Positions 1-8,591 are shown, counted from the stretch's first letter. The stretch is 16,509 bases of DNA from UBA11795 sp964652755 (GCA_964652755.1 CAZZBP010000050.1:1-16509), one strand, 5' to 3'. Program-made: numbers and translations. The notes: generated by a model not told the origin, from the letters alone.

Positions 1-5
1 GTTTC

Positions 6-1137
6 TTATCTGGCCAGGACTTTGTTCCGAACATTTGGGATTTTTGCGTGTCGCGTCATTATCTCATTTGAAAACAACTCAATGGAGCGCATCGCGGCCT
101 CGTGATCGAGATCGCCCCATTGAAAAGAACACATAAAGTAGTTAGCCACTGTTTCCAAGTATTCTTCCATGTATCTTTGCACTGACTCGGGAGACCCAGC
201 TAGTGCAACACCTCCGAGCCGAGTAGGATCAGCTCTGGTTGATTGTAAGTCAAAACGCTCTATTTCAGCTTCAATATCTTTTCGAGGTTCTTTTTTAGGA
301 AAGCTTTTGGGTCTGTCTCCTACGAATCCAAATGAGCCGTCACGGCTTGATTGGAATTGGGTCAAGCCCCTCTTCTCGGCCTCGATTCTTCTTGGTGTTG
401 CAATCTTGATTGTTTCTTCATCTGTATCTGCCACTACCATATGAACAACTAGGCCTATTTTCGGCTCTTGACCTTGAATCGTAAGGGATCCTTCTCCGTG
501 AGTTTGTATCCACACTTTTTAAAGCGCGTAGTTTCCTTCCTAAGGCTATCCAGGGTACCAACAATGACGGTGTTCATTCCCTCCAATGGTGCAGTCTCGG
601 CATTTCGCATGTACCACATTGGCGGAAATGGTCTCTGTACAGGCCCAAGTCGCATAGGAAGGCTTTCTAACCAGTGAAATCGACCGTCATATGTAAGAAG
701 ATCTGTATTGAGTCCTTTGCGAACAACGCCTAAGGTCTCAAGGTAAAGGCGGAAATTTGTGGCAGAGGCGGTCTCCTGGCCAAAAAAAATGCCTCCATGA
801 CTGCTCCTCTTCCTACGCCGATTTCTAATCTCCCATTGCTCAGGTGGTTGAGCATACTGATCTCTCCTATGAGTCTGATGGGGTAGTGAAGGGGCAAGAC
901 ATATACGCAGGGAGCGAGTTTCAATCTTGAGGTTCTCTGAGATGCGGCAGCTAGAAATACGTTCTGAGATGGCGCTAGGCTGTGAGCTGCTAGTGTGTGA
1001 TATTCGGCCGGATGATTTGCGTAAAAACCGTTGTTATCAAAAGCCTCAAACTGCTCCAATTGCAAGCGGTAAACCTCGTTCAAAGGCATTCCGTCAACTG
1101 GCTCGATGTGGTCAAATACCCCGAATTCTATCGACAT
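6..1137 (-). pseudogene. Luciferase-like (LLM class) flavin-dependent monooxygenase, broken by two frameshifts
   Basis: Three successive minus-strand reading frames together encode one LLM-class oxidoreductase (FMN- or F420-dependent TIM barrel). The first segment (1137 to about 790) starts MSIEFGVFDHIE and carries the family pattern PAEYH, then LPLHYPIRL, then LSNGRLEIGVGRG. The frame is lost in an A8 run at 782-789. Adding one base there continues into the frame that contains RLGPVQRPFPPMWY (around 655-600). That frame stops at 455-457, and adding one base in the TTTT run at 458-461 continues into IGLVVHMVVADTDEE and on to a TAA at 6-8. With both bases restored the product is 377 residues, near the usual size for the family. 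The two lesions are single-base losses in homopolymers, so they are either real decay or sequencing/assembly errors. No strong Shine-Dalgarno is seen before the ATG at 1137. Family assignment is firm; substrate and cofactor (FMN or F420) are unknown. Confidence 0.85.
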
Positions 1138-1217
1138 GAGATGTAAATTCTTACCCGTCTTGATTAAGTTTTAAATCTCGATGATTGTGAGGGGAATTCT
1201 ACACCCACCCATCGCCG

Positions 1218-1262
1218 CAATTAAGCTGAGTATGTGGAGATCCCACATACTCAGCTTAATTG
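1218..1262. repeat. Perfect 20-bp inverted repeat in a divergent intergenic region
   Basis: The left arm CAATTAAGCTGAGTATGTGG (1218-1237) is exactly complementary to the right arm at 1243-1262, with a 5-nt spacer AGATC. Pairing ends abruptly on both sides. There is no T-run after the stem on either strand. The flanking genes point away from it (the broken monooxygenase starts at 1137, msrB at 1383), so it does not sit where a terminator is expected. It could be a regulatory palindrome, a leader hairpin for either gene, or a small repetitive element. Confidence 0.9.
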
Positions 1263-1316
1263 AGATTAGCTCTGAAAGGTCTTCTTCAGAAAACCAGCAT
1301 TAACGTAAGCGATGTA

Positions 1317-1344
1317 TTTATTGTGATCCGCAGCACGATATACT
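1317..1344 (+). promoter_or_regulatory. Candidate msrB promoter (weak)
   Basis: TATACT at 1339-1344 matches five of six bases of the -10 consensus and lies 38 nt before the msrB ATG. TTTATT at 1317-1322 is a poor -35 at 16-nt spacing. The call rests mainly on the -10 box and its position between the inverted repeat and msrB. Confidence 0.3.
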
Positions 1345-1382
1345 ATTGAGAGGATTCAAGAATCGGTTGACGGAGAAAGACC

Positions 1383-1808
1383 ATGGTAGAGCATAATGAC
1401 GGTGGGATTGACCCGAGAGAGGATGAGCAATACAAAGAGAAGCTGACACCTCTTCAATTCGAAGTTACCCGTAATAAGGCCACCGAGCAGGCGTTTACAG
1501 GGGAATACTGGAACACAACTGATGACGGTGTTTATAAATGTATCTGTTGTGGTGAGGATCTCTTTTCTTCAGATACGAAATTTGATTCCATGTGTGGATG
1601 GCCGAGTTTCTACGCTCCCATGGTGGAAGAGCAAATTGAAGAGGATACTGATCATTCCTTTGGGATGATACGCACGGAGGTTACATGCCAGTCCTGTGGA
1701 GCTCATCTCGGACATGTATTCCCTGATGGGCCACAGCCGACAGGGTTACGTTACTGTATTAACTCAGCTTCTATTGATCTAAAACGTGATGACGAAACCG
1801 TAAACTAA
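1383..1808 (+). CDS. msrB: Peptide-methionine (R)-S-oxide reductase MsrB
   Basis: Reduces the R epimer of methionine sulfoxide in proteins, usually with thioredoxin as reductant; probably cytosolic, as there is no signal peptide. The 141-residue product is the normal size for a free-standing MsrB. All landmarks are present: zinc-binding Cys53/Cys56 and Cys102/Cys105 (two CxxC pairs), the MCGWPSF motif with likely resolving Cys71, the CGAHLGHVFPDGP block, and RYCINSAS with catalytic Cys125. The start is ATG with a GGAG-type Shine-Dalgarno about 7 nt upstream. It stands alone: the upstream neighbour is divergent and the downstream MATE gene is convergent. Repair of oxidised protein fits with the many flavin and molybdenum oxidases nearby, but no direct link is shown. 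Confidence 0.97.
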   Translation: MVEHNDGGIDPREDEQYKEKLTPLQFEVTRNKATEQAFTGEYWNTTDDGVYKCICCGEDLFSSDTKFDSMCGWPSFYAPMVEEQIEEDTDHSFGMIRTEVTCQSCGAHLGHVFPDGPQPTGLRYCINSASIDLKRDDETVN

Positions 1809-1975
1809 ATGTTGGCTCTTTCAAGGTAAGTTATACCATCTGCTTGAACACGGGTTTTAGTTTGTCCCAGTCTGAGGATTGCTCAGAAGTGTGCTCAACC
1901 TCATGCATTGGCACATCGTCATCTAGGGTTGTTCTCAGATCATACAATTGACCTGCGATTCACCCTTTGACCTGT

Positions 1976-3403
1976 TTAAATTTGTGAAGGGGCGGGTTCT
2001 TTAGGCGTTTGTTCAATAACCCTCATTGCTCTCCACCGACCCGTGCGGTACCTCAAAAGAAAAGTTATTCCAAGTCCTATAATGTAGGCAACCCCAGCAC
2101 TCCAGGCTGATTTCAGACCGAAACCTAATACCTCCACTGCGAAGTATGTGGGCAAAATAAGTATAGTCACAGATAGTCCCACTATAGCGTACATGATGAA
2201 CTTGGTATCCCCTGCTCCTTTTAAGGCAGACGAGACCATGATTCCGACAGAGTCAAAAACAGACCACATTGCTACGAATTTCATTGCCGTCATTGCATGG
2301 TCTCGAATTTCTGCAAATTCGGCAGGATCTGCGTTCGCTGCGAACGGGTATATAAACATAGCGGGCACGACTAGATACAATGCTGCGATTGTCACCATAT
2401 ATACAGATGCCATTTGAACAGCTGCGAATGTTGCTCTGTCAGCCATATCTGGTCTGTTTCCACCGAGTGACTGCCCTACCAATATAGACACCGTTATTCC
2501 CATACCAATCATTGGCATGAACGAGAGCATGCTTACGTTCATAGCAATGTTTGTAGCGGCAAGTTCTGCAGCTCCAAGACGTCCCACTATAAGTATGAAA
2601 GCAGAAAATGCCGCGATGTCCAGAAAAAACTGAACCCCGTTTGGCAATCCATATTTGATTAGCCTGCCAAACAGGTCTTTGTCAAATCGCCAACCGGAAA
2701 CAGTCTTGAACTTGGCGTTATTACTTCCAGAGAAAGCCATGAATAGTAACAGTAGGAAATTAAACAACTGTGAGATCACTGTAGACAATCCCGCGCCCGC
2801 AATACCCATTTCTGGAAACCCGAAATTCCCAAAGATCAGCAGATAATTGAACACAATGTTCACGAAAGTTGCGGCAAAGCTTGCCCACATTACTGGATAG
2901 GTACGTCCCCTGCCACTGAAAAAGGAAGATACGGCGGCAAGGCCAATAGGGAAAAAGCCTCCGATCGCCAAATATTTCCAGTATTCAGCTTCGAGTTGTC
3001 TAACAGAAGGGTCGTGACCAATTATGTCGAAAATGGGTTCAGCAAGGAAAAAAGTGAGGGAGACTATAATCCCGCCTACCAGTGAATAATAGAGTCCCTG
3101 CCACATCGCTGGTCCGACCCTTTCCGGTCTTCCGGCGCCGAAATATTGAGCAACGAAAGTACTTGCATAGCCGGAAGTCCCTAGAAAAAAGGAAACTAAT
3201 GTGAAACTTAGAATGCCCGCGGGCATAGCTGCAGCCAGGGCATCGGACGAATACCAGGATAGGAACATTCGATCCACGAATTGTTGAATCGACCATGAAC
3301 CTGTGCTTAGGATTAGCGGGAATGCTATTAATAGGACCTGCTTGTAGCCATTCTCTCTGCTCCATCGGGTCCTTAGCGAGTTGATTATTCTGACTATTGG
3401 CAA
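1976..3403 (-). CDS. MATE family multidrug/toxin efflux transporter
   Basis: A 475-residue, strongly hydrophobic protein with about 12 predicted membrane segments, the usual size and topology for MATE (NorM/DinF-type) cation-coupled antiporters. The first half shows the family pattern: PLILSTGSWSIQQFVDRMFLSW in the first helix region (about residues 29-50), then FFLGTSGYASTFVAQYFGAGR (about 73-93) and NIVFNYLLIFGNFGFPEMGIAGAG (about 182-205). The second half repeats the architecture, including MNVSMLSFMPMIGMGITVSILVGQSLGG. The start shown is TTG at 3403. The frame stays open upstream without an ATG or GTG, so the exact N-terminus is uncertain. It is divergent from the lactonase operon across a long noncoding region and convergent with msrB. 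The exported substrate cannot be read from sequence. Confidence 0.95.
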   Translation of the reverse strand: MPIVRIINSLRTRWSRENGYKQVLLIAFPLILSTGSWSIQQFVDRMFLSWYSSDALAAAMPAGILSFTLVSFFLGTSGYASTFVAQYFGAGRPERVGPAMWQGLYYSLVGGIIVSLTFFLAEPIFDIIGHDPSVRQLEAEYWKYLAIGGFFPIGLAAVSSFFSGRGRTYPVMWASFAATFVNIVFNYLLIFGNFGFPEMGIAGAGLSTVISQLFNFLLLLFMAFSGSNNAKFKTVSGWRFDKDLFGRLIKYGLPNGVQFFLDIAAFSAFILIVGRLGAAELAATNIAMNVSMLSFMPMIGMGITVSILVGQSLGGNRPDMADRATFAAVQMASVYMVTIAALYLVVPAMFIYPFAANADPAEFAEIRDHAMTAMKFVAMWSVFDSVGIMVSSALKGAGDTKFIMYAIVGLSVTILILPTYFAVEVLGFGLKSAWSAGVAYIIGLGITFLLRYRTGRWRAMRVIEQTPKEPAPSQI

Positions 3404-3834
3404 ATTGCCACTTTGTTTACCGACTTCCTTATTGAAGAATAATAGATCTCATTCGAACAATTCTAGTTCCATAGATGTAGTTATGGAACAGGATAAGTGG
3501 CATTGTGTATTCAGACATTACCGAGTACTCATATTAAGACCTTTTGCGTAATAGGTACTCACTTTGTTAGCAGCTCAGTGGGTTTTTAAGGTACGAGTGT
3601 TCGCATAGGGGTGAGACTGGCCCACACACTAATATGTTGTGGCAAGAGGGCCCTGATAATTTAGCTAGGGGCAAATATCTTTTGATTGACACGGAGAAAA
3701 ATTGAGCAATTCGCGTGCAGCAAAGTAATCATAATTTATGGAAAATCGATCAGGATAAAGAACATTTCAAGTGACTGCCTGTTAAGATGATTTACTACTA
3801 CTCATCAATTTGGATGAACTAATGGGGGAACAAG
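3404..3834. other. Noncoding 431-bp divergent intergenic region
   Basis: No convincing protein or tRNA was found between the MATE start and the lactonase start. It must hold the promoters of the MATE gene (leftward) and of the long operon at 3835 (rightward). Visible structure is limited to an 8-bp inverted repeat (listed separately), a TTGACA hexamer near 3687 without a good -10 at the right distance, and the purine-rich ribosome-binding stretch just before 3835. It is the longest gene-free stretch of the window and the natural place for operon regulation. Confidence 0.6.
3466..3489. repeat. 8-bp inverted repeat, possible operator
   Basis: GTTCCATA (3466-3473) and TATGGAAC (3482-3489) are perfect inverted copies separated by 8 nt. 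It lies 63 nt upstream of the MATE start codon on its leading side, a position suiting a repressor or activator site. No regulator gene is adjacent, and repeats this short can occur by chance. Confidence 0.35.
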
Positions 3835-4851
3835 ATGAGACAGATCGTTTTCATGACGCTAGCGGCGGACGATCTCGTTTCGTGTTGGGAAATTGATGAC
3901 GCCACAGGGACTCTCACTCTAATGTCTGAAACATCTGTAGAAGGTCGCCCTGCACCGCTAGCAGTCGACATAAAGAATAGCCTTCTATATGTGGGTAGAC
4001 GTGATATACCCCGAGTTTCATCTTACGTTTTTGACCCGTTCAGCGGCACCTTGGAGCACCAATTCGATGGCCCTGTACTACAAGGAGACCCTTGTTATAT
4101 ATCTTTGGATAGGTCCTCGCGGTTTCTGCTCGGAGCTTATTACAACGGCGGCGCCGTTAGCGTTCACGAAGTGGAAGCGGGGAATTTTGAGGGTAGGTCT
4201 GATTGGATTCCAACGGGCAATGGGGCTCATTGTGTTAAGACTGACCTGTCTAATAAATACGTGATGTTGCCCCATATTGCAGGGGAACATGGAATGAACG
4301 CTATCAGGTTATTTCGATTCGACGATGATAACGGGAGTCTCTTACCCAATAGACCTGCAGAAATTTCCCAGCCTGACAATCGTGGACCTCGCCATTATGT
4401 CTTCCACCCCAACGGGAAGCATGTATATTTTTCAAACGAACAAGAATGCAGTGTTACGGCTTACTCGTTTGATTGTATAAGTGGGTTGATAAAAGAGTTG
4501 CAAACAGAGTCAACGTTGCCCATGCATTACGGAGGAGTGAACAGCTGTGCACAACTTCAGATAACTCCTGATGGGAAGTATCTCTTTGCCCCTAATCGAG
4601 GACACAATTCTCTTGCCGGGTTTTCTGTAGACCCAGATAGCGGGGGCCTCACTCAAATTGGTAGAACTCCCACTGAGGCTATTCCTAGGGTTTTAGACAT
4701 TGATTCAACGGGAAAATATCTTTATTCAGCTGGATTGGAATCTGGTCATGTTTCTGCATTTAAAATATGTGGGGATGGTTCTCTTGATCTCATCGATCGA
4801 TATGAGGTGGGAAACGAACCCATGTGGATACTTACACTTCCGATCGGCTGA
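3835..4851 (+). CDS. Beta-propeller lactonase family protein (6-phosphogluconolactonase-like)
   Basis: A 338-residue cytosolic protein of the seven-bladed propeller lactonase family that includes E. coli YbhE/Pgl (331 residues). These enzymes hydrolyse sugar lactones such as 6-phosphogluconolactone. Supporting motifs are repeated blade ends of the type 'DxxxGxLxxxxx' along the whole length, GAHCVKTD (130-137), and the characteristic GPRHYVFHPNGKHVYFSNE block (184-202). The ATG start at 3835 is preceded by GGGGGA about 6 nt upstream. It is the first gene of a probable six-gene operon, 29 nt before the molybdenum-enzyme small subunit. That position suggests it opens a lactone made by one of the neighbouring dehydrogenases. 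True 6-phosphogluconolactonase activity is not proven, so no gene symbol is given. Confidence 0.88.
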   Translation: MRQIVFMTLAADDLVSCWEIDDATGTLTLMSETSVEGRPAPLAVDIKNSLLYVGRRDIPRVSSYVFDPFSGTLEHQFDGPVLQGDPCYISLDRSSRFLLGAYYNGGAVSVHEVEAGNFEGRSDWIPTGNGAHCVKTDLSNKYVMLPHIAGEHGMNAIRLFRFDDDNGSLLPNRPAEISQPDNRGPRHYVFHPNGKHVYFSNEQECSVTAYSFDCISGLIKELQTESTLPMHYGGVNSCAQLQITPDGKYLFAPNRGHNSLAGFSVDPDSGGLTQIGRTPTEAIPRVLDIDSTGKYLYSAGLESGHVSAFKICGDGSLDLIDRYEVGNEPMWILTLPIG

Positions 4852-4880
4852 TTGCAGGCTGATTTCAGAAGGATAGCCCA

Positions 4881-5363
4881 GTGTTGAATTTATCAAGTTT
4901 TATCTCATTGACGATAAATGGTAAGACTTATTCTCTTAATGTAGATAACCGTTGGACTTTACTAAACGTTCTCAGGGATGCAATAGGTCTCAAAGGAACA
5001 AAACGGGGTTGTGACCTAGGTGAATGTGGAGCGTGCACCGTAATTTTAAAAGGAAGATCTGTTAACGCCTGCCAAATTTTGGCTATTTCCCTTGGCGGCT
5101 CCGAGGTAAGAACGATAGAAGGGATCTCCGATGGCCTTAACATTCATCCCGTGCAGCAGGCATTTATAGAGAACGACGGTGGGCAGTGTGGATTCTGTAC
5201 TCCCGGATTCGTGATGAGTACGGTTGCTTTGTTGGAATCAAATCCAGCCCCGACAGAAGATGAAATCGTAGCAGGGCTTGGGGGAAATCTGTGCAGATGC
5301 AATGCATATGGAGCGATCATTAATTCTGTTAAGGCCGCGATAGGTAAGAGTTCCAATGGCTGA
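4881..5363 (+). CDS. Molybdenum hydroxylase small subunit, 2x[2Fe-2S]
   Basis: The electron-transfer subunit of a xanthine oxidase-family enzyme (as CoxS, PaoA/YagT, HcrC); 160 residues is typical. The plant-ferredoxin-type cluster is bound by Cys44, Cys49, Cys52 and Cys64 (GCDLGECGACT...). The helical-domain cluster is bound by Cys103, Cys106, Cys138 and Cys140 (QCGFCTPGF ... CRCNAY). Gln102, next to the second cluster, is the residue that usually contacts the pterin cofactor. The start is GTG at 4881 with AGAAGGA about 7 nt upstream. Unlike E. coli PaoA there is no twin-arginine leader, so this enzyme should be cytosolic. Its last 8 bases overlap the large-subunit gene, indicating coupled translation. 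Confidence 0.96.
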   Translation: MLNLSSFISLTINGKTYSLNVDNRWTLLNVLRDAIGLKGTKRGCDLGECGACTVILKGRSVNACQILAISLGGSEVRTIEGISDGLNIHPVQQAFIENDGGQCGFCTPGFVMSTVALLESNPAPTEDEIVAGLGGNLCRCNAYGAIINSVKAAIGKSSNG

Positions 5364-7614
5364 ACATTTGGTATCAGTAGGTCACTCCATCCAGCGACGG
5401 GATCTCTTCGACAAGGTGACTGGCAGGGCAACCTATGCAGCCGACTTGGACCTCCCAGACACCTTGCATGCACGAATCTTAAGAAGCCCTCATGCTCACG
5501 CCAAGATCAAAAGCATAGACGTAAGCAGGGCAGGTTCACTTCCAAGCGTCGGAGCTATCGTAACTCCCTTTGACGTCCCCTCTGGTCGAGTAGCTCCCGA
5601 TTTACAGATACTAGATAGTAGGGTTCGGTTTGTAGGGGATGAAGTCGCTGCTGTCGCTGCGGAGGACATCTTCGCGGCTGAAGATGCAATGCGGCTAATT
5701 AAGGTCGATTACGAGATTCTGCCCTTCTCGGTGGATACAGATCAGGCCTTGGCAGAAGGGGCCGAGCCAATACATGACGGAGGGAATCTTGTAAATGGTG
5801 GACCAATAGTCGAGCAACGCGGCAATGTCGAGGAAGGATTTTCTCAGGCCGACTTCATAGTTGAGGACTCGTTTAGCACTCCAGCCCACAGCCCAGCTCC
5901 CCTGGAGCCGCGGGCGGCTCAAGCTGCTTGGGATGGAAATCAATTAACAATATGGAAGTCTAGTAGGGGTATTCATGCTGACCGGAAGAATATTTCCAAT
6001 GCTCTAGGCTTGGACTCGTCAAGAGTGAGGATCATAGGCCCCCATATGGGGGCGGGATATGGTGGCAAAGATGAAACACGAACAGCTGTCATAGCTGCGA
6101 TTCTTTCTATTAAGAGTGGTAGGCCTGTACGTATTGAACTTTCGCGGGAAGAAGAATTCCTTGCCGGGAGAAGGAGACATTCCACAAAAACCAGAGTGAA
6201 GATGGGATTAAAAAATGATGGGACCATAACTGCAATTCATTCCACTACTGTTATGGATACTGGGGCATATCTTTCTTCGGGTCCAGGGGTCGCCAGAAGA
6301 GCAGGCCAAGGAGCCCTCTACCTTTACAGATGTGCGAACGTTAGGTATGACGGTTATCTCGTATTTACGAACACCCCAACGGCTGGGTCATATCGAGCTC
6401 TTGGTGCACCTCAGGGACACTTTGCTTTGGAATCTGTAGCTGACCAAGCGGCAGAGAAACTTGGTATGAATCCACTAGAATTCCGCTTAATGAACCATGT
6501 ACGGCTTGAAGGCCAACCAGGAGAGAGATTAACTCCGCAGGGAGACATAATCGATACGCAACCTGTTGAAGGAGGAATACCGTTTTCATCCAACGGACTT
6601 GAACAGTGCCTGCGGTTAGGTTCTGAGGCTATGAAGTCGAGTGAGTATCGTGGGGATGCAGAGATTCAAGGCAATGTTCGTCGCGGTACTGGTATGTCGA
6701 TGTTTATTTATAGAGGGGGACCAGGAGGACAATCGAGGGCGACTATCATTGTCGATAGTCAGGGGATATTCACGCTTAAGACAGGTGTAATGGACGTCGG
6801 AGAAGGTAGCATGACCGTACTTAGCCAGATGGCGGCAGAAGTACTCTGTATAAGACCTGAAGATCTGGCCTTAAACGTGGGAGATACAGAAACGACTCCA
6901 GACGCATCAATAACTGCTGGTTCTTCTGTCACGTTCTCTAGTGGCTTGGCCGTAAAAAAAGCTGCGGAGAACCTAAGGAAGAAGATAGTTTCCAAGGCGG
7001 CCAAATGCTGGGGCATGGATGTTTCCAAATGTTCGATGAAAGGCGATGCCATCGTTTCGGAATCGAGCGATTCATTTACTATTGCTGAACTTATATCCAA
7101 AGTTGGCTTACTTACTGGCAAGGCTACCGTTAATCCCGGGAGTACCAAATATGTGGTTAACTCATTCGGAGCACATTTTGCCGAAGTAGAAGTCGATACT
7201 CAGACCGGCGGTGTGAAGATATTAAAATACGTTGCCGCACATGACTCGGGTCGAATCATAAATCCTCGGATGGCAACGAATCAGGTCCGCGGAGGTGTAT
7301 CCCAGATGTTGGGATTTACATTCCTTGAGGATATGGAGACTGATCCGAAAACAGGTATAACTCTTAATCCCAGCTTTCTAGAACATAAGAGTCCTACTAT
7401 TCTCGATTACCCAGAAATCGAGGTCATTTTCGCTCCTGTAGTGGACACTGTAGGCCCGTTTGGCGCGAAATCCCTAGGGGAACCTCCTTGTATAGCCCCT
7501 GCCCCGACTATTGCTAATGCTATATACGACGCAGTGGGGGTTCGGATAACAGACTTACCAATTACGCCGGCTAAATTATTGTCCGCATTGGAAACGAAGG
7601 ATAAATCCCTTTGA
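5356..7614 (+). CDS. Molybdenum hydroxylase large (molybdopterin) subunit, xanthine oxidase family
   Basis: The catalytic subunit of a xanthine/aldehyde oxidase-family enzyme, 752 residues. The N-terminal aldehyde-oxidase a/b hammerhead domain begins with VTGRATYAADL (about 21-31). The molybdopterin-binding part follows: MGAGYGGK (231-238), GSYRALGAPQ (344-353), DVGEGSMTVLSQ in the middle, and KSLGEPP near the C-terminus with Glu709 in the place of the catalytic base glutamate. These points show an intact active site. Asp239 follows GGK where many relatives have Glu. The sequence resembles the PaoC/4-hydroxybenzoyl-CoA reductase side of the family more than CO dehydrogenase: no AYxCSFR active-site loop is present. 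It overlaps the small subunit by 8 bp and the FAD subunit by 4 bp. The substrate could be an aldehyde, aromatic acyl-CoA or N-heterocycle. No XdhC-type cofactor chaperone is in the window. Confidence 0.95.
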   Translation: MAEHLVSVGHSIQRRDLFDKVTGRATYAADLDLPDTLHARILRSPHAHAKIKSIDVSRAGSLPSVGAIVTPFDVPSGRVAPDLQILDSRVRFVGDEVAAVAAEDIFAAEDAMRLIKVDYEILPFSVDTDQALAEGAEPIHDGGNLVNGGPIVEQRGNVEEGFSQADFIVEDSFSTPAHSPAPLEPRAAQAAWDGNQLTIWKSSRGIHADRKNISNALGLDSSRVRIIGPHMGAGYGGKDETRTAVIAAILSIKSGRPVRIELSREEEFLAGRRRHSTKTRVKMGLKNDGTITAIHSTTVMDTGAYLSSGPGVARRAGQGALYLYRCANVRYDGYLVFTNTPTAGSYRALGAPQGHFALESVADQAAEKLGMNPLEFRLMNHVRLEGQPGERLTPQGDIIDTQPVEGGIPFSSNGLEQCLRLGSEAMKSSEYRGDAEIQGNVRRGTGMSMFIYRGGPGGQSRATIIVDSQGIFTLKTGVMDVGEGSMTVLSQMAAEVLCIRPEDLALNVGDTETTPDASITAGSSVTFSSGLAVKKAAENLRKKIVSKAAKCWGMDVSKCSMKGDAIVSESSDSFTIAELISKVGLLTGKATVNPGSTKYVVNSFGAHFAEVEVDTQTGGVKILKYVAAHDSGRIINPRMATNQVRGGVSQMLGFTFLEDMETDPKTGITLNPSFLEHKSPTILDYPEIEVIFAPVVDTVGPFGAKSLGEPPCIAPAPTIANAIYDAVGVRITDLPITPAKLLSALETKDKSL

Positions 7615-8591
7615 AATCCTTTGAGTATTTCCAACCGAAGACACTTGAGGATGCTTCCAGAATACTCCTTTCTGAGCCGGGTTCAGAAGTCATATCGGGT
7701 AGTACTGACTTGCTTGGCGAGATGAAAGAAGGCATAGCAGAACCTTCAATTCTTATAAGTCTTTCCGGTATTCCCAACCTTCGCCGAATCACTTGGGATG
7801 GGGATGGACTGACTATTGGGGCCATGGTTACGTTATCGGATATAGTTTCTCATCCCGAAATCAGGTCGCGTTGCTTAGTGCTTGCTGAATCAGCCGAGTC
7901 AGTAGCGACTCCTCAAATCCGCAACGTTGGAACGTTGGGCGGTAATCTTTGTCAACGGCCACGCTGTTGGTATTATCGAAGCTCACGATTTGACTGTTCA
8001 AAGAAAGGTGGAGATAAATGTTTTGCTGTTGGAGGTCTTGATAGGTACCACGCTGTCATTGGGGGGGCGGGATGCTACATTGTTCATCCCTCTGACACTG
8101 CAACGGCGTTGGTCGCACTGGGCGCATCAGTAAAGATTTTTGGAGCAGGGTCGGAAAGGACTGTGCCAATAGCTGATTTTTTCGCCGGTCCGGATGTAGA
8201 TGTCACTAGAGAAAACATTTTGCGTGCAGGCGAGTTGCTAATTTCAGTGAATATACCTCCTAGCGCACTTGACCATCCGAGTTCCTATCTCAAGGCAAAG
8301 GAACGTCAATCTATGGATTTCGCCTTAACTAGCTCGGCTGTTCTGTTAAAAGTAAGTGATGGTGTAATATTTGGGGCAGGCGTTTCACTTGGCGGTGTGG
8401 CACCCGTGCCCTGGCATCTTGTATCGGTAGAAACGGCCCTGACAGGTATTTCGATCAATTCAATTGAACCGGAAATTATTACCAGCTCAGTTTTGAAGGA
8501 AGCTGAGCCTATGTCTACTAATGGCTACAAGATTCAGCTGTCAAAGTCCTATCTCAATAAGACCATCCTAAAGGCTGCGAGTAGGGCATAA
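7611..8591 (+). CDS. Molybdenum hydroxylase FAD-binding medium subunit with probable 4Fe-4S insert
   Basis: The FAD subunit (as CoxM, PaoB/YagS, HcrB) carries electrons from the 2Fe-2S subunit to the final acceptor; 326 residues. FAD-binding landmarks are SGSTDLLGEMK (29-39) and ATPQIRNVGTLGGNL (99-113). Directly after these comes QRPRCWYYRSSRFDCSKKGG and the HPSD block. The four cysteines 119, 129, 137 and 155 are spaced like the extra 4Fe-4S-binding loop of E. coli PaoB and 4-hydroxybenzoyl-CoA reductase beta, a feature absent from CO dehydrogenase and xanthine dehydrogenase medium subunits. The start is TTG at 7611, overlapping the large-subunit stop as TTGA, with GAAGGA about 8 nt upstream. 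Gene order is small-large-medium, whereas PaoABC is small-medium-large. Confidence 0.94.
   Translation: MKSFEYFQPKTLEDASRILLSEPGSEVISGSTDLLGEMKEGIAEPSILISLSGIPNLRRITWDGDGLTIGAMVTLSDIVSHPEIRSRCLVLAESAESVATPQIRNVGTLGGNLCQRPRCWYYRSSRFDCSKKGGDKCFAVGGLDRYHAVIGGAGCYIVHPSDTATALVALGASVKIFGAGSERTVPIADFFAGPDVDVTRENILRAGELLISVNIPPSALDHPSSYLKAKERQSMDFALTSSAVLLKVSDGVIFGAGVSLGGVAPVPWHLVSVETALTGISINSIEPEIITSSVLKEAEPMSTNGYKIQLSKSYLNKTILKAASRA

Noticed and set aside
1872..1886. Small hairpin CTGAG/CTCAG between msrB and the MATE gene, as a shared terminator
   Set aside because: The stem is only 5 bp and no T-run follows on either strand.
3440..3475. Possible tRNA T-loop (TTCGAAT on the minus strand)
   Set aside because: The flanking bases do not pair as a T-stem, and no acceptor or anticodon arm can be folded around it.
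2102..4870. Direct repeat GGCTGATTTCAGA near 2105 and 4858
   Set aside because: Only 13 nt, one copy inside the MATE coding region, with no flanking similarity; most likely chance.
5356..7614. Large subunit as a carbon monoxide dehydrogenase CoxL (form I)
   Set aside because: The AYxCSFR active-site loop is absent; GSYRALGAPQ occupies that place.
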